Source: Serendipita indica DSM 11827
Taxonomy: Eukaryota; Basidiomycota; Agaricomycetes; Sebacinales; Serendipitaceae
Assembly: GCA_910890315.1 (NCBI GenBank)
Contig: CAJVGD010000042.1
Span: 372,001-436,000 of the forward strand
Direction: 5' to 3'
Length of the DNA: 64,000 bases
The notes under the pieces were generated by a model. That model did not search any database, was not told the origin of the DNA, and saw nothing but the letters and a program-made list of their open reading frames with translations. The position numbers were made by a program, and so were the translations under genes. This document shows positions 35,160 through 47,404 of the stretch, piece after piece. How positions within the stretch are numbered: the stretch's first letter is position 1; each line of letters begins with the position of its first letter.

Positions 35160-38157
35160 CTAAAGTACACCGGGTTTCACTATCGTCTCGTACATCTGCA
35201 TAACGTCTCCAGGCATAAAGTCACCGTCAAACTTGGACAATGAAAGTCCACACTCCATCCCCTTTTTCGCCTCTGTGATATCCTTTTTAAGGTGACGGAA
35301 AGTATCAAGAGTACCTAGGAAAAGATGAGACGACTGGTCCTTCGCGAAAGAGGCCACTTACCGTCGTGGATTATCTGGCCTCCACGGATCAACCGAATCG
35401 ATTTGTTCTTCTCCAGAGTCCCGTTCATCACCCTGCATCCAGCAACTTTGAGCTTTTTGTGGCCTTTGAGATCAATCTCAAACATTTGCTGAACGTTTGC
35501 CTCGCCGAGCACCTTGTACTCGATGATCGGAGGTAACAAGGCAATTACTTGTTCTCGCACGGTCTCCATTAATCGATAGATGATGTCAGAACTGATGATA
35601 TTAACTCCCAGCTTGTTTGCCGACTGAGCCACAGATCGTGGCGCCTGAACGCCAAAAGCCACAATACTCGCTACGACTGATCAGGCGTGGTCAACACAAA
35701 GTGATTTTAACGTACCATCTGCCGCCTTTGCAAGTTCAACGTCACTCTCTGTGATAGCACCAACACCAAACTGAATGATCTTGGTCTTTGCAATGCCGTT
35801 CCCAATGCCTTCAAGCGCGCCTGCGACGGCCTCTGCGCTTCCGCTGACATCCGCTTTGATGATTAGACGCAATGTCTTCACACCATCTTCGCTTGAGGGA
35901 ATCTCCGACAATGTACTGTGTCTCATGGACAATGCATGGCCAGTGCGAAGTGCCTCCTCAGCGGCCTTGAGTTCCTCCGCGCGTTGCTGACGTTCGACTC
36001 GTCGCTTCTCGTTGATCGCCGCAACGTCTTCAATCTGGCTCGCGAGCTCGTCATTGCGTTTACGGTTGACAATGGCGCGTTTGATATCCTCCTCAGAGCC
36101 TTGGATAACCTCGTCGCCCGCTTTGGGAAGCTCCTTCCACCCTGCGACAGATACGGCAGTTCCTGGGGGAATAGATTTGACGACCTTTCCGTTGGAATCC
36201 GTCAAGCTTCGTACTCGGCATTGCACATGTCCAGCAATCAGATGTGAACCAGCCGTCAATTCACCACGGAGATTGAGGATGGTAGCGACAGGGCTATTCA
36301 GAGTCAGTTGATACCGATTCCGGTTAAGCAACTCTACGTACCCAAAACCCTTGACTTGCTTCGACTCCAGAATATATCCAACGGCGGTGCCTGTTGCCTC
36401 TGCACGAAGATCCATCAGCTCCGAGACAAGAGAGATCGTCTCCATTAGCGTATCCAAGCCTCTGCCTGTTAGACCTGAGACTTCGACAGCCGGAACGTCG
36501 CCTCCAAACTCTTCTAGTTGAACACCTTCGGCCAGTAACATCTGCTTGACAGTATCCTGCACAGGATATAAGCTCGATCAAAAGGAAACAGACATACTTA
36601 CGGGATCAGCACCAGGCTTGTCAATCTTGTTGATTGCTACAACAAGCCCGACGTGGCCATGCTCCCTTTTGACGAGATCAATCACCTCCTTTGTCTGAGG
36701 CATCACACCGTCATCTGCGGCAACTACAAGAACAATCACGTCCGTGACCATGGCTCCTCTTGCCCGCATGGCAGAGAAAGCGGCATGACCAGGGGTATCG
36801 AGGAAGGTAATGATGCGATCGTCGGTCTCCTTGGAATTTTTGGACGTCGATAATGACGAGACGGGCAAGGAGAAAGCACCAATATGTTGAGTGATACCGC
36901 CGGCTTCCCCTTGAGCGACGGACGCAGAGCGGAGGGTATCGAGCAGCGTCGTCTTGCCATGGTCGACGTGTCCCATGATTGTCACAACTGGTGGACGGTG
37001 GGGGAGGGAAGAACGATCAGCAGGAAGGGGTCTATATTGTCGTAAGCAAAAGTTGGGAGATGCGGGAAAGAAACATACGGTGGAAGTATATCGAATGCCG
37101 CAGCTTCGTCTACGACGATGTTGCACCCAAACTCTGGGGCAATGAGGGCAGCGTCCTCAGAGTCCAATACTGGAATAAGAGTTAAACTCGAAATACAAGC
37201 GTCTTTTGCACGTACGATGATCATAAGATACCTCTGTCATTCCCGCCCTTGTCAAGGCTGTTTGAAGTCGCTCTGGGATGTATGGCTTAGCAAATCCAAA
37301 GTACCATGATAAAATGCCAACCTAGTCGGACACCAAGCAGACGGGCAAGTCGCTCTACAGAGACATGTTTAGAGAGGAAAATGTCTCGCGACTTTCGGAT
37401 TTCTGCCAACTTTGGGACACCGCGAACGATTTGCAAGGCAGCTCGATTGCGGAGTTCCTGCTGCTCCTTTATAGCTTTGAGTTCATGGTGCTTATGTTCA
37501 TGGGGACGATGTCGCTCTCGCTCCGCCCGCGACTCGGATGTGTCTGCGAGTATCACGGCATCTCTGTCCCTCCACGACAATTTTGGTTCCTGCTGTACAT
37601 CTCTATGTCCATGTGCATTGTTCGTGTTTGCAAACTTGTGCCGCGCGGTCGACAGAGGCTGGTCCCTCGAGAAAGAGTCTCGTCCATTGGCCTGGCCACT
37701 TCTTTCATTGCGTGCCCCGTTCCTGTTCAGTTGTGGCGAGTTTTGCACTCTTGAAAGCGGCTGTTTGGACTGCGAATATTGCGGGGAACGCGCATTCTGC
37801 CATGCATTATTGTCTGCAGTTCGATGCCGAGTAACGTTTGTACGTGGATAGGACTGCAGGCCATCTCTCCTCTGTGGAAAAAGGTCGCGTGCATCGTTCT
37901 TTGGTCGTTGGAGATGCTGAGGAACATCCCTTTGGAACGGCGAGCCCGTTGAACTAGTTCCTACATCGTAGTGTGTCGGGCGAGGTTTTGTTTTTACCTA
38001 AGATGTCTCTTAGCAATCATATCGTCCATTTCAGGCCAATTTCCAGTTTTACCTGTGCAGCCGCGTTCCGTGTCGACGTAGAGCTGATGGTCCGACAGCA
38101 CGACGCCGTCCAAGTCGAACAGCACGAAGGAACCGCCTTTCGAGCTGCCAACGACAT
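35160..38157 (-). CDS. IFM1: Mitochondrial translation initiation factor IF2
   Basis: Bacterial-type IF2 GTPase that places initiator tRNA on mitochondrial ribosomes. The ATG at 38157 opens a 34-residue exon rich in Arg, Ser, Thr and Ala and without acidic residues ([27 protein letters not shown]), a good import presequence; it splices over 37998-38052 to [14 protein letters not shown] disordered linker follows, then the IF2 N-domain ([56 protein letters not shown]), G motifs [65 protein letters not shown], and domains II-IV ([56 protein letters not shown]), ending [17 protein letters not shown]. Its cytosolic counterpart eIF5B lies in the same window. Confidence 0.94.
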
Positions 38158-38296
38158 TTCCGGATATATTTCCGCGTCAAAACGCACGCCGTCGGGACAA
38201 CGGTGAGGATGTGGTCGAATTCAAAACTTGCTCCCGGGTTCTTCCTGTTCTCGTCAAGAGGCTCATGAACAAGCAACGATACAGATGCAGCCTATA

Positions 38297-41200
38297 TTAC
38301 ATTCCATATCGTTCCACTTCGACTCCCGGTGCAAGCTCGACTATATCCGCATCCACGACCGTGTCCGTGATGCCATTCACATCCAGAGGAATAGCACTCT
38401 CTTCCAGAGGCAGATTCAAGAGTCCTCGAAGAACAACGCGAGCACCGAGTTTCGATGAAACTATGTTGCTCTCCTTGCACATTGCGCTCTGAACGCCTAG
38501 CGCACGCTGAGCATGAAATATCGAGGGACCTACAGACTCACAGTTTGCACAGCCCTCTTTGCATGAGCACGATTCGACTGTCTCAAACGACTGGTGTACA
38601 AGGTCAGAAACTATTAGAATGTCAGCGAGACGGAGTAGCGAATCCTGATAGCTCACTGTAATCAAAAGCCTTTGCAGATAGTGAGCCTCCACTACCCGGT
38701 GGGTCAAAGAAGATGAGTCTACGAAAGGTGAGTATAGTGGAATGAGATACTAATTTACATACCTTGCCGGTCGCTTTCTCTGTGAAGGCTTTGCCTGATA
38801 CTCTCTATGACGCGTCAGATAGTACTAGACAAAGGAAGGGATGGACTAACTTCTGAGGAATCTTGCACTCTGTTCGGAGAGCATGACCAAGGTCAAACCG
38901 GTTCAAGATTGCATGGCATGCGGCGTGTATTGCTTCCGCAGGATTCAGACCTTTCTTCTTCATGAGCTGTAGATTCGCCTTTGGTACATCCAGCCAGAAC
39001 CCAGTCGTCTCTCGTTCAAATGGCGGGCTTTCCAGATCGACAGCATCAAGAATTTTTCCATGTCGCAGCTTGAAATAGCCAAATATGACCGTCGTCACAT
39101 CCACGCGACCATAATATGCACGATGTGGGCTGCCTTGAACCTCTCGTATCCTATTGGTTCGAACGGCGTCGTAATTCGTGTAATCTCGGGGTTTTGTAGT
39201 CCAGTTGACGTCGGTGCGTATGACACGCGCCGTACGCGAGTCGTGGCTGATCTCTTGGACGAGAAAGGTAAGGCCTTGATGAATGAAGATGGCGCCTTCG
39301 TATGCCTCGAATAGAACACGCGAGTCCTCTATTTCTTCGAGTATACGAGCCTCACCACCTCTAGCTATGCGTGTAATGTCGATGATAGTATAAGTGCCTT
39401 CCTTCGCACCTCGAATGGAGACGTGCTTCGATGGGTATGGCAGATACTGAGGATGTGGATGATACCTATCAAACGTGAGAGCAGTTCAGTCATTCTGATA
39501 CGGCTTACCATCCATCAGAGTCTGCTTTGAGTCTTGTTTCACAGATTTCACCCAACTGGGAGCCAAAGTACTGAACATCCTCAATCACATTTATGGGCAT
39601 CTCTTCTGCCGCACACTAAAGAGATGATATTAAATCGTGAAAGAGGAAATGACTTACTTGCAAATGAGCTTCGAGGATAATACGATTCTCCAGGTCGACG
39701 AATAGGTTGTCGGTCGTCTGAGGCCAACCCATCAGTAATTGCATCTTCACTCAGTCTGCTTACCTTCTCAAACAGTTCATTTGGATTCTTGGCGTAATGT
39801 TGGTCTATCCCATAGGTATCAACAACGAGTACAGCGAGTGAGTCTCGCGCGCGACGACCTGCACGACCTGCTTGCTGCCGCTTCACAGAATATCAATAGA
39901 AAGATTACTCTCGCTCTGGCGACATACCAAACTCGCAATGCTCATTGGGAAACCGTGGATTATCACAGCGTCCAAGTTACCAATATCAACACCTAATTCA
40001 AGTGCATTGGTGGCGACGATCCCCAGAAGATTTCCGGAAAAAGCTTCGGCCTCGATCTTGCGACGATCCTGTTCACAAGCGTTAGCGAGACAGAATCGGC
40101 GGAACCAGGGAGTACATCTTGTGAGTATCCTCCTCTATACGCCATGACTTGCTGAAGGATATCCGAACGTCCTTCTGCCGTTAGCTCCGTACGGAGAATC
40201 TTCATCACTATCTCGCAAGTTTTGCGAATCTGTAGGATTGAGAATCAATCGCGAGTGCAAAGACGCTCTACCTTGCAGAACACGATCGTTCGAACACCTC
40301 GCTTCATCAAAAACCGCATGAGAGCAGTAGTTTGTGTAAAGGGAGACACTCTCCCGGTCTTTGGCTGCTGCTGGTCCACGAGTGGCAGATTCCAAATGAG
40401 AAATTCTTTTGGTCCCGTGGGCGCACCATCTTCGGTGATGACTTCAATATCCTGAGAGACATTAGGTAGGAAGTAGTTTCAAGGCGAGAGGAATCACTTC
40501 TATTCCGAAGATTGCCTTCATATGCTTCAGCGGTTGGGAAATCGTGGCACTGCATGAAATATAGCGCACATGCCGGTCTTGAAGTGACGTTAGCATGACA
40601 GGGATATTTTTGCCTAGACGTACTGCCGACTGCCGCACACACACGTCGTAGCCTCCGTAATATCTGCGCAACGTGACTACGCTATAAGATTGAAAGTTAC
40701 GGCTTCAGATAGGACTCACCTTCCCAGTGGACCAGAATAGTAGTGCAATTCGTCCACTGCGACGACCTTGAGGTTCTTTAGAAACCTATTTCCTTTAGTC
40801 GGAGTTGAAACCGAGTGAGATTCTTACTTGCGCCATTGCTCTTCCTGGGGCAAAATAGAAGCATGGATCATATCCTAGGCGATGGTGAGCGCCTTTCAAC
40901 TAGACCAAGACACTTACGAAGTTGGTAAAAATGACAGATGCACTCTCCCGGACTCCTGATCAATTGTTATCAATGAATGTGCGGAAATGTGGATACCTAC
41001 CTCGACGCTTATCCTTTGGAGTATCTCCATCGTATGTTGCAACCTGCATCCAGTTGAAGGAGTGAATTATATAGCGAACAGCCTACCTGGATGTCCTCAA
41101 GACCAGGGCAGGCATGAACCAGTTGGTCGAGGGCAAGCCGTTGATCTTGTGCCAGTGCCTACGCCCTATGTCAGAGAGACCAATAGCAAGATAGTATTTC

Positions 41201-42598
41201 AAGACCTTTGTCGGATATATGTAAATTGCCGTCGAGCTCCTATCCGCCTCCAAAAAGCGCAGCGCCGGAACCTGATAAATCACACTCTTGCCCGACGCGG
41301 TCGGTGTTGAAACGATGCAGTTTTTCCCTTCGGCCACGGCGTTGATAGCAGCAGCTTGATGGACGTAAAAGCTGGAGATACCGCGTGCTTTCTGAAGACC
41401 GACTTGAATGCAGTCAGCCAGTGGAGTCGTCAGCTCCCCTGAAACCGTAAGTCCAAGAGAATCGAATTAGCTTTCTACTTGCCAAGTTGTGGCTCCTTCT
41501 TCTCAAACGACCGATGTTCGATGATCTGGTCTCTGTACCAATCCTCCGACCTGAGCTCCTCGATGATTTCTCATGGGTGCACGAGAGGAAGAGGTTGGTA
41601 TCGAGTCGATCCCCTCGCACTTTCTAGAAAGCACTGGAATATGGTCGCGGGCGGCTTGTTGCACAAGGTCGACTGGATCCTCTTCCGGTGGGCAGGCGAT
41701 TAGAAGCCTATACTCTATCAACCAGCGCGCTTTTATAAGTGGTATACATACTCTTCAACTGCTTGGGTAAATCTATTATTGCGTTCCTCTATAAGTTTCT
41801 TGAGCGCCGCTGCAGTCATGGATGGCGGAAGGGAGTATGCGTTTTCTGACCTTGGCAAATCAGCTCAATGTGAATGCATGAAAGGCTGATTTTACTCGGC
41901 AGGCTTGTGCCGCTTTGTACTTTCGACAAACTCGAGTACCAGTACATGCTCATCCTCATCCAGAATAGGGCCGCTTGGGAGAGCGTATGTAGGGGAAGAT
42001 GCCCGCTTTCTGGTCCCAGGATCCTGTTCATTAAGCCTAATTTGATCTGCTGGTATATAACCGAATTGCAAAAGGTCTGGGATGATGGCCCTTGGTTTGG
42101 GTCAGCGAGAATAGAATTAGAAAGTGGACTGACTTGATCTCCGCTACTTCCTTGAGGTCAAGTGGCCTTTTATAATGAGTATGTAGCACCAAGGTGGCTG
42201 ACAAACACACCGCTTGAGCAGGTCCTCTACCGACTTTCGTACGACTGGGAACGTCTATGCTCGGTCATGGGTTATGAATTCGCAGATCTATGACCACGCA
42301 CGGTTGCCAAATGCTTCCTTGAAGAGCAAAATGCAATGACGGTATTCAACGCCTTGAACGCCTAGTCGAGGGCTTAGTTCTTGTGATGCAGAGTAGATGA
42401 TTAACGAGCCTTGAGTAACTAAAATGGTCAATGAAGAGAGGCGGCAACGTAAACTGGACGTACACGCTCAAAATGTGCAGGCCAGTGATCCCGTTCATAT
42501 TGTTCATCTTGCATGCGAGGCTTCTTTGCAACTCTTCCATCCTCCGTCGTGTTCTTCCTCTTATTTGGCGAACTGCCCTCGACCTCGGGTGACTCCAT
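38297..42598 (-). CDS. HRQ1: Hrq1-type DNA helicase (RecQ4-like, DUF1998/MZB)
   Basis: SF2 3'-5' DNA helicase linked to crosslink repair and telomere maintenance. The start at 42598 gives MESPEVEGSSPNKRKNTTED and then VAKKPRMQDEQ, a nuclear-signal-like patch. Helicase motifs are NCIVSTPTASGKSVIYQVPA (motif I, about 41.3 kb), VVAVDELHYYSGPLG (DELH box, about 40.74 kb), HVRYISCSATISQP (motif III, about 40.53 kb) and RQQAGRAGRRARDSLAVLVV (motif VI, about 39.86 kb). The C-terminal region contains the DUF1998 (MZB) zone with the metal-binding cluster CSCKEGCANCESVGPSIFHA near 38.54 kb, as in Hrq1. About twenty small exons are implied; individual junctions were not all checked. It lies 139 bp upstream of IFM1 on the same strand and diverges from OPT1. 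Confidence 0.88.
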
Positions 42599-43381
42599 TT
42601 GATAGAGTTGTGGCAAACACTCGCGTATGATGATTCTCGTCGCCAATGACTAGAAACCTATGTGCTAGTGTGGGAATTTAATGTATGTCAAATGGCCAGA
42701 TGCCGTCGAGTTCAAGTTGGACCTGACCTTCTGACTGGTCACGCTGGAATCTTGGAGGCCCTAACAATTTTCTTGAAACTCGAGATATCTCAAATGCTAT
42801 CTCCGACTCGTGCTAGTTTCAGAACTTCAGGGTGGCGGCGTTGAGCAGGCTTCGCGACCTCTTCCCAAGTTTGAGCTTCGATGCCCTGTTCTGATGGCGA
42901 TTTGGCATCTCACCGGTGTTCTCGTTCATTTCCTCGAAATTTATCACTCAAGCCCAGCGTTGTAGATGCCCTTTTAAGGTCCGGCGGCGACCATCAACAG
43001 CTGTTGCTGGTTATACAATTAGGCGTTATAAAAATTAAGAACTGAGTTGTAGTCGGCAATTATCGCGAACACTGCCCACCGGCAGGCGGTTGAATCACGG
43101 TAGCACACGGTTCCATATGCCTCGGTGGTCGTGTTCGTAACGCAGCACCCACTCGCGAACCAACTCTTCTGTTTGCCTCGTTCGGTCCCTTCTTGCTCCT
43201 TACCGCCTTGAGCAACGCTCAGCGACGACTGGCCGACCCGACAGCGGCCACCGAGCAGCAACGACGAGGACAACGACGACGCCAGTAACACCCGTCGATC
43301 GCTAACCACAATCCCTTTTCAAATTCTTGATCTGGTATTTACCAGATTTTATTCCTCCACTACACCCATCTCAAAAACACA
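42599..43381. promoter_or_regulatory. Divergent promoter region, HRQ1 / first OPT transporter
   Basis: These 783 bp carry no gene I can support. They hold a perfect 12-bp palindrome, CAACAGCTGTTG (42995-43006, an E-box-type core), and an 18-bp inverted repeat, ATCTGGTA-TT-TACCAGAT (43330-43347), 34 bp before the transporter ATG and probably in its 5' leader. Confidence 0.4.
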
Positions 43382-46300
43382 ATGGCTCACTTTGCAAATC
43401 CCGTCGTCGTCGACGACAAGACTTTTGCATACGATGAGCGTGATGCATATGCCATGGGCAACTTTCACGCGGGTCTTGCAACAGAGGCCACCATGGACGA
43501 CTATGCGGATGAAGAGGATTCGCCATACGAGGAGGTGCGCGCTTCCGTATCCAACACGGACGACCCAGATATGCCAGTAAATACTCTGAGGATGTGGACT
43601 ATTGGCCTCCTGCTCACAGTATTGGGCGCCGGCATGAATACTTTTTTCATCTTCAGGAATCCGTTCAGGCTGATAGTTAGCTATGCAATCTTGTAAGTTT
43701 CATCGTCTCCCCAAGAGTCTGTGATGGCTCAGTATAACTACAGGTTGATAGCGTTTCCGATTGGAAGGCTGGCGGCCTATTCGCTTCCTATCCGCCGATG
43801 GAAGCTTCCAAAGTGGCTTGGGGGGCTCTATTTCTCACTGAATCCGGGGCCCTTCAACATCAAGGTCTGCAGTTTTGACCGTAAAGTGGCCTTTTGCTCA
43901 CGTATATCCCAAACAGGAGCATGTCTGCATCTACATGATGGCCAATGCGGCTATCTATCCTACTTATGCCATGAACACCATCGTTACCATCGAGTAAGGC
44001 GACCCTGTCTCGTCGGTTTGGTCTCACGCTAAAACCGCGTCCGTTCTTTCCCGACAGACACTACTATAACATTCACTGGGGTACCGGCTTCAATCTTTGT
44101 CTCGCACTTTCCACACAAATCACCGGCTTTGGCTACGCGGGCATATTTCGACGGCTCTTGATTTGGCCTGCCTCGCTCATTTGGCCGGCAACGCTGGTCA
44201 CATCGACTCTGCTCAATACTCTGCACGCAGAGGAAGACTTTCGCTCACCGAGTTCAGGTATCAGTCGATACAAATGGTTCCTGTGGGTCGGTGGTGCAGC
44301 GTTTGTTTGGCACTGGCTCCCTGGTAGGAATCGACTGTATCAAAAGGGAGCTTGCGCTGATTCTATATAGGCTATCTCTTCCAGGGGCTTTCTTACTTTT
44401 CGTTCATTTGCTGGTTCGCACCAAGTACGCCTTCAGACCTATCATACACTTTCGCTCACATGTCGGTAGACAACCTGATTGTCAACCAGCTTTTTGGTAC
44501 TCAACGAGGTCTTGGGCTGAGCGTCCTTACATTTGACTGGACGCAGATATCATGGGTCGGATCTCCACTCATGATCCCATGGTGGGCCGAGGTCACATAT
44601 TCCTTGGATTTGCGCTGTTCTGGTGGGTGGTCCAACCGATAATGTACTATACAAACGTACGTAGATCTATCGCTCCACGTTTTCATCTAACTAATAAACT
44701 GTAGTCCTTCTGGATGGCCTATATGCCCATGGGTCAAGCTAGCACATACGATCGCTTCGGAAACGTATACAACGTTTCTAGGGTTCTCACCCCAGATATT
44801 ACACTCAACTTGACCGCCTACGAGGAGTATTCCCAGCTTTACCTATCGCCATCATACGTGGCTTTCTACCTGGTCACTTTTGCGATTTCGACTTGCATCT
44901 TGACACATACGGCGTTGTATCATGGGAAGACGCTGTGGAACTCTTTTAGGAATATCGATCCCGAGGAGGAGGATATTCACGCCAAGCTCATGAAGGCGTA
45001 CCCAGAGGTTCCGACCCTGTGGTACTGGGGTGTCGTCGTCGTATTCTTTGTTGTAGCCTGTGCGGCGGTCCAAGCATGGCCAACAAAGGTACCGGTGTAT
45101 TCGCTCTTCCTCGCGCTCGCCCTTCCTGCAGTTTATATGCTGCCAGCAGGCTTAATTTTTGCCGTTACGGGACAAGCGGTATGTCTGATTCTCAACGTGA
45201 ACAAACAGCTGATGATATGGCGCATAGTTATCTTTGAATGTCCTCGCCCAAATTATCCTGGCTCCCTTTTACCAGGAAATCCAATAGCGAACATGGTATT
45301 TAAATGCTACGCGATTGAGACCCTCTACTCGGCGCAACTGTTCACCCAGGATCTCAAACTGGGTCATTACATCAAAGTTCCGCCGCGAACCACGTTCCTA
45401 GTTCAGCTCATTGCATCCTTCATCTCTGTCATCACTCAAGTCGGGGTCAAAAACTGGATCTTCAGCGTAGTACCGGACATGTGTTCTCCAACGCAGAAGG
45501 ACAGCCTGACGTGTCCTCGCAACCTCGTCTATTTCAACGCATCTGCGATATGGGGACTCGTGGGACCATCGCAACTATTCGGGCCTGGTGCACCATACAA
45601 TGTCTTTTTGTGGGCATTACTTGCAGGGGCAATTGCGCCATTCCCACTGTGGTATTACCAGCGACGGGTACCGAATACAAGACTCAAGTATATCAACCTG
45701 CCTGTGATGCTCAACGGACCATCCGCGGCGCCTCCTGCGATGGGTATTAACTATATTTCGTTCTTTGTGGTGGGCTTCGTCTTCCGTAAGTACCCTTTTT
45801 CTATTGGCAACGCATCAATCAGTGGCGTCGTATCATGCTCGGACAGGGTACCACAATTAACATGGACCCGAGCTTCTCCATCCATTCGTATCTTGCTCAC
45901 CTTTGATGTCCCTAATCTGACTCCGAACGGCCAAGGAGGAAGGGACCTGATCCGCGTTATTCTTCCCCTTCTTCTCCGTACCGCGTTCTCGTTTTGAGGG
46001 AACATCGGCCCGTATGTTTTCGCGCTCTCACTTACACGCGTCCGCCGACGATACGTCTGTTGAGGGCAGGAGGAACAAGACGTAGATCAGAAGGTTGGCT
46101 TGGGGCCAACCCAGGGTACCGCTACACAAGTAAAGCCGTCGGCCAAAAAAATAATTCAAACACTTGAGACCGCCGAGGACGGGCTTGGTGTGACTTTGGT
46201 TTCCTTCATGCATCGCCTTCAGGGTGTTTTGCCACGGGCGATTGTGCGACTTTTGATCCGGACATATGCCTTGTCGGAGGACACTGGCTGTGCAACCTAC

Positions 46301-46927
46301 GCCGGCGCGACCGTGAAGAGTATGTGCTGACGAACATTTTGTGCAGAACGCCTCATCCGCAAACGAAATTTCCAGTGGTGGTCAAAGTGAGTTACCTATC
46401 CCCTTGGTTTGACTTTCCGTGTCCGTGCCCGCGCCCGTGTCAGACACACGTCTGCCACGCTCTAGGCGCGGGCGGTCATCAAACGACTTGATTTCTCATT
46501 TCTTTGTCTGCAGATATAATTATATCACAAGCGCGGCTCTTGATGCGGGCACAACGATTTCGGTGCTTGTCATTTTCCTGGCGGTGCAGTTGCATCAGAG
46601 TGAGGACTTGCAGTGGTGGGGGAACCTACTGAATTCGCGGAGTGAGTGTTGTTCCCTCTTGATTGTCGTGCGATCGGCGGCTCTGAGGGCTATCTGGGCT
46701 CGTCTATCTGCGAAAGGGCCATTCGAGGCGCCATGGCTCTGCGTCGGCGGAGAGCAAAAGGCTCAGCCAACCTACACCTCAGATGTACATGCGGCCGATA
46801 TTCACGGACACGTACTGACGAAAGAACAGCAATAGATGGTGCGGCGATACCCAGAGCACTGAAGCAAGCCCCAATCGAAGGTTTTGCACCATCGATAGCG
46901 CAGTTGCGAGCGGCGGGGGGACGCTAG
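43382..46927 (+). CDS. OPT-family oligopeptide transporter 1, two apparent frame disruptions
   Basis: Plasma-membrane proton-coupled transporter for small peptides or related ligands. Short acidic N-terminus, then SPYEEVRASVSNTDDPDMPV and many membrane segments. Family landmarks are LIAFPIGRLAAYSLPIRRW, SLNPGPFNIKEHVCIYMMAN, LIVNQLFGTQRGLGLSVLTF, SPLMIPWWAEV, MAYMPMGQASTYDRFGNVYN, DIHAKLMKAYPEVPTLWYWG and LGHYIKVPPRTTFLVQLIAS. Splices are phase-consistent with the neighbour at 47405. Two places break the frame against that paralogue, each as if one C were missing: near 44,593 (WWAEV then HIFLGFALFWW) and near 45,256 (VLAQII then GSLLPGNP). The intron 45786-46346 is 561 bp, about ten times normal here. 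The gene could be decaying or carry sequence errors. The end at 46927 is inferred from the last exon. Confidence 0.8.
45786..46346 (+). other. 561-bp intron in OPT transporter 1
   Basis: Donor GTAAGT after GFVF, acceptor GTGCAG before RLIRKRNFQWWSK; the split codon becomes Gln, matching FQYFIRRRN in OPT2, which has no intron at this site. No terminal inverted repeats or coding content recognised inside. Confidence 0.75.
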
Positions 46928-47404
46928 ACCCGAGGGTTAATGTATCCGTAGAATTTATAATATGGTCTCTATTTGCCTCTGTAACAAAATCTTCTTAATC
47001 TCCTTGTGTGTCGCCCTAATGGCCGCAAATAGGGGCCAGGCACCAACTGTACACTCCGGAATTGAGTGCCCCTGGACATCGCACGCTCTCGTTTTGAACC
47101 CGACCGCCGCTCTTGACGCTTGCAGAATAATCCTTGAATAATTCGGGCGACGACAAACAACCTCCGACTGTAGCTCTAGACGGTTTGACACTGCCCAGAC
47201 GGCGTGGACAGTCCCCTGTGAGGATTTGGCGACCGGAGCTTTGCAAGAAAAATCGATAGAAAAATCAGCAGAGGTTACGAGTAGACTACGAGAACACGTA
47301 GGTGTGCATTTGGGTGTCACTGGTCCGCTCGCTGACGCTCCAGGTCCCGCCAACGTCTCCGTCCGTTACCGCGGAAAAGCAGGCCGATATCCAGCAACAG
47401 CGAA
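46928..47404. promoter_or_regulatory. Intergenic between the two OPT genes
   Basis: 477 bp between tandem genes, presumed 3' UTR of the first and promoter of the second. Short open frames only; no TATA box or repeat stands out. Confidence 0.4.

Noticed and set aside
45179-45273. A longer intron in OPT1 ending at the CCAG near 45,273
   Set aside because: The junction runs into a stop codon and removes sequence conserved in OPT2.
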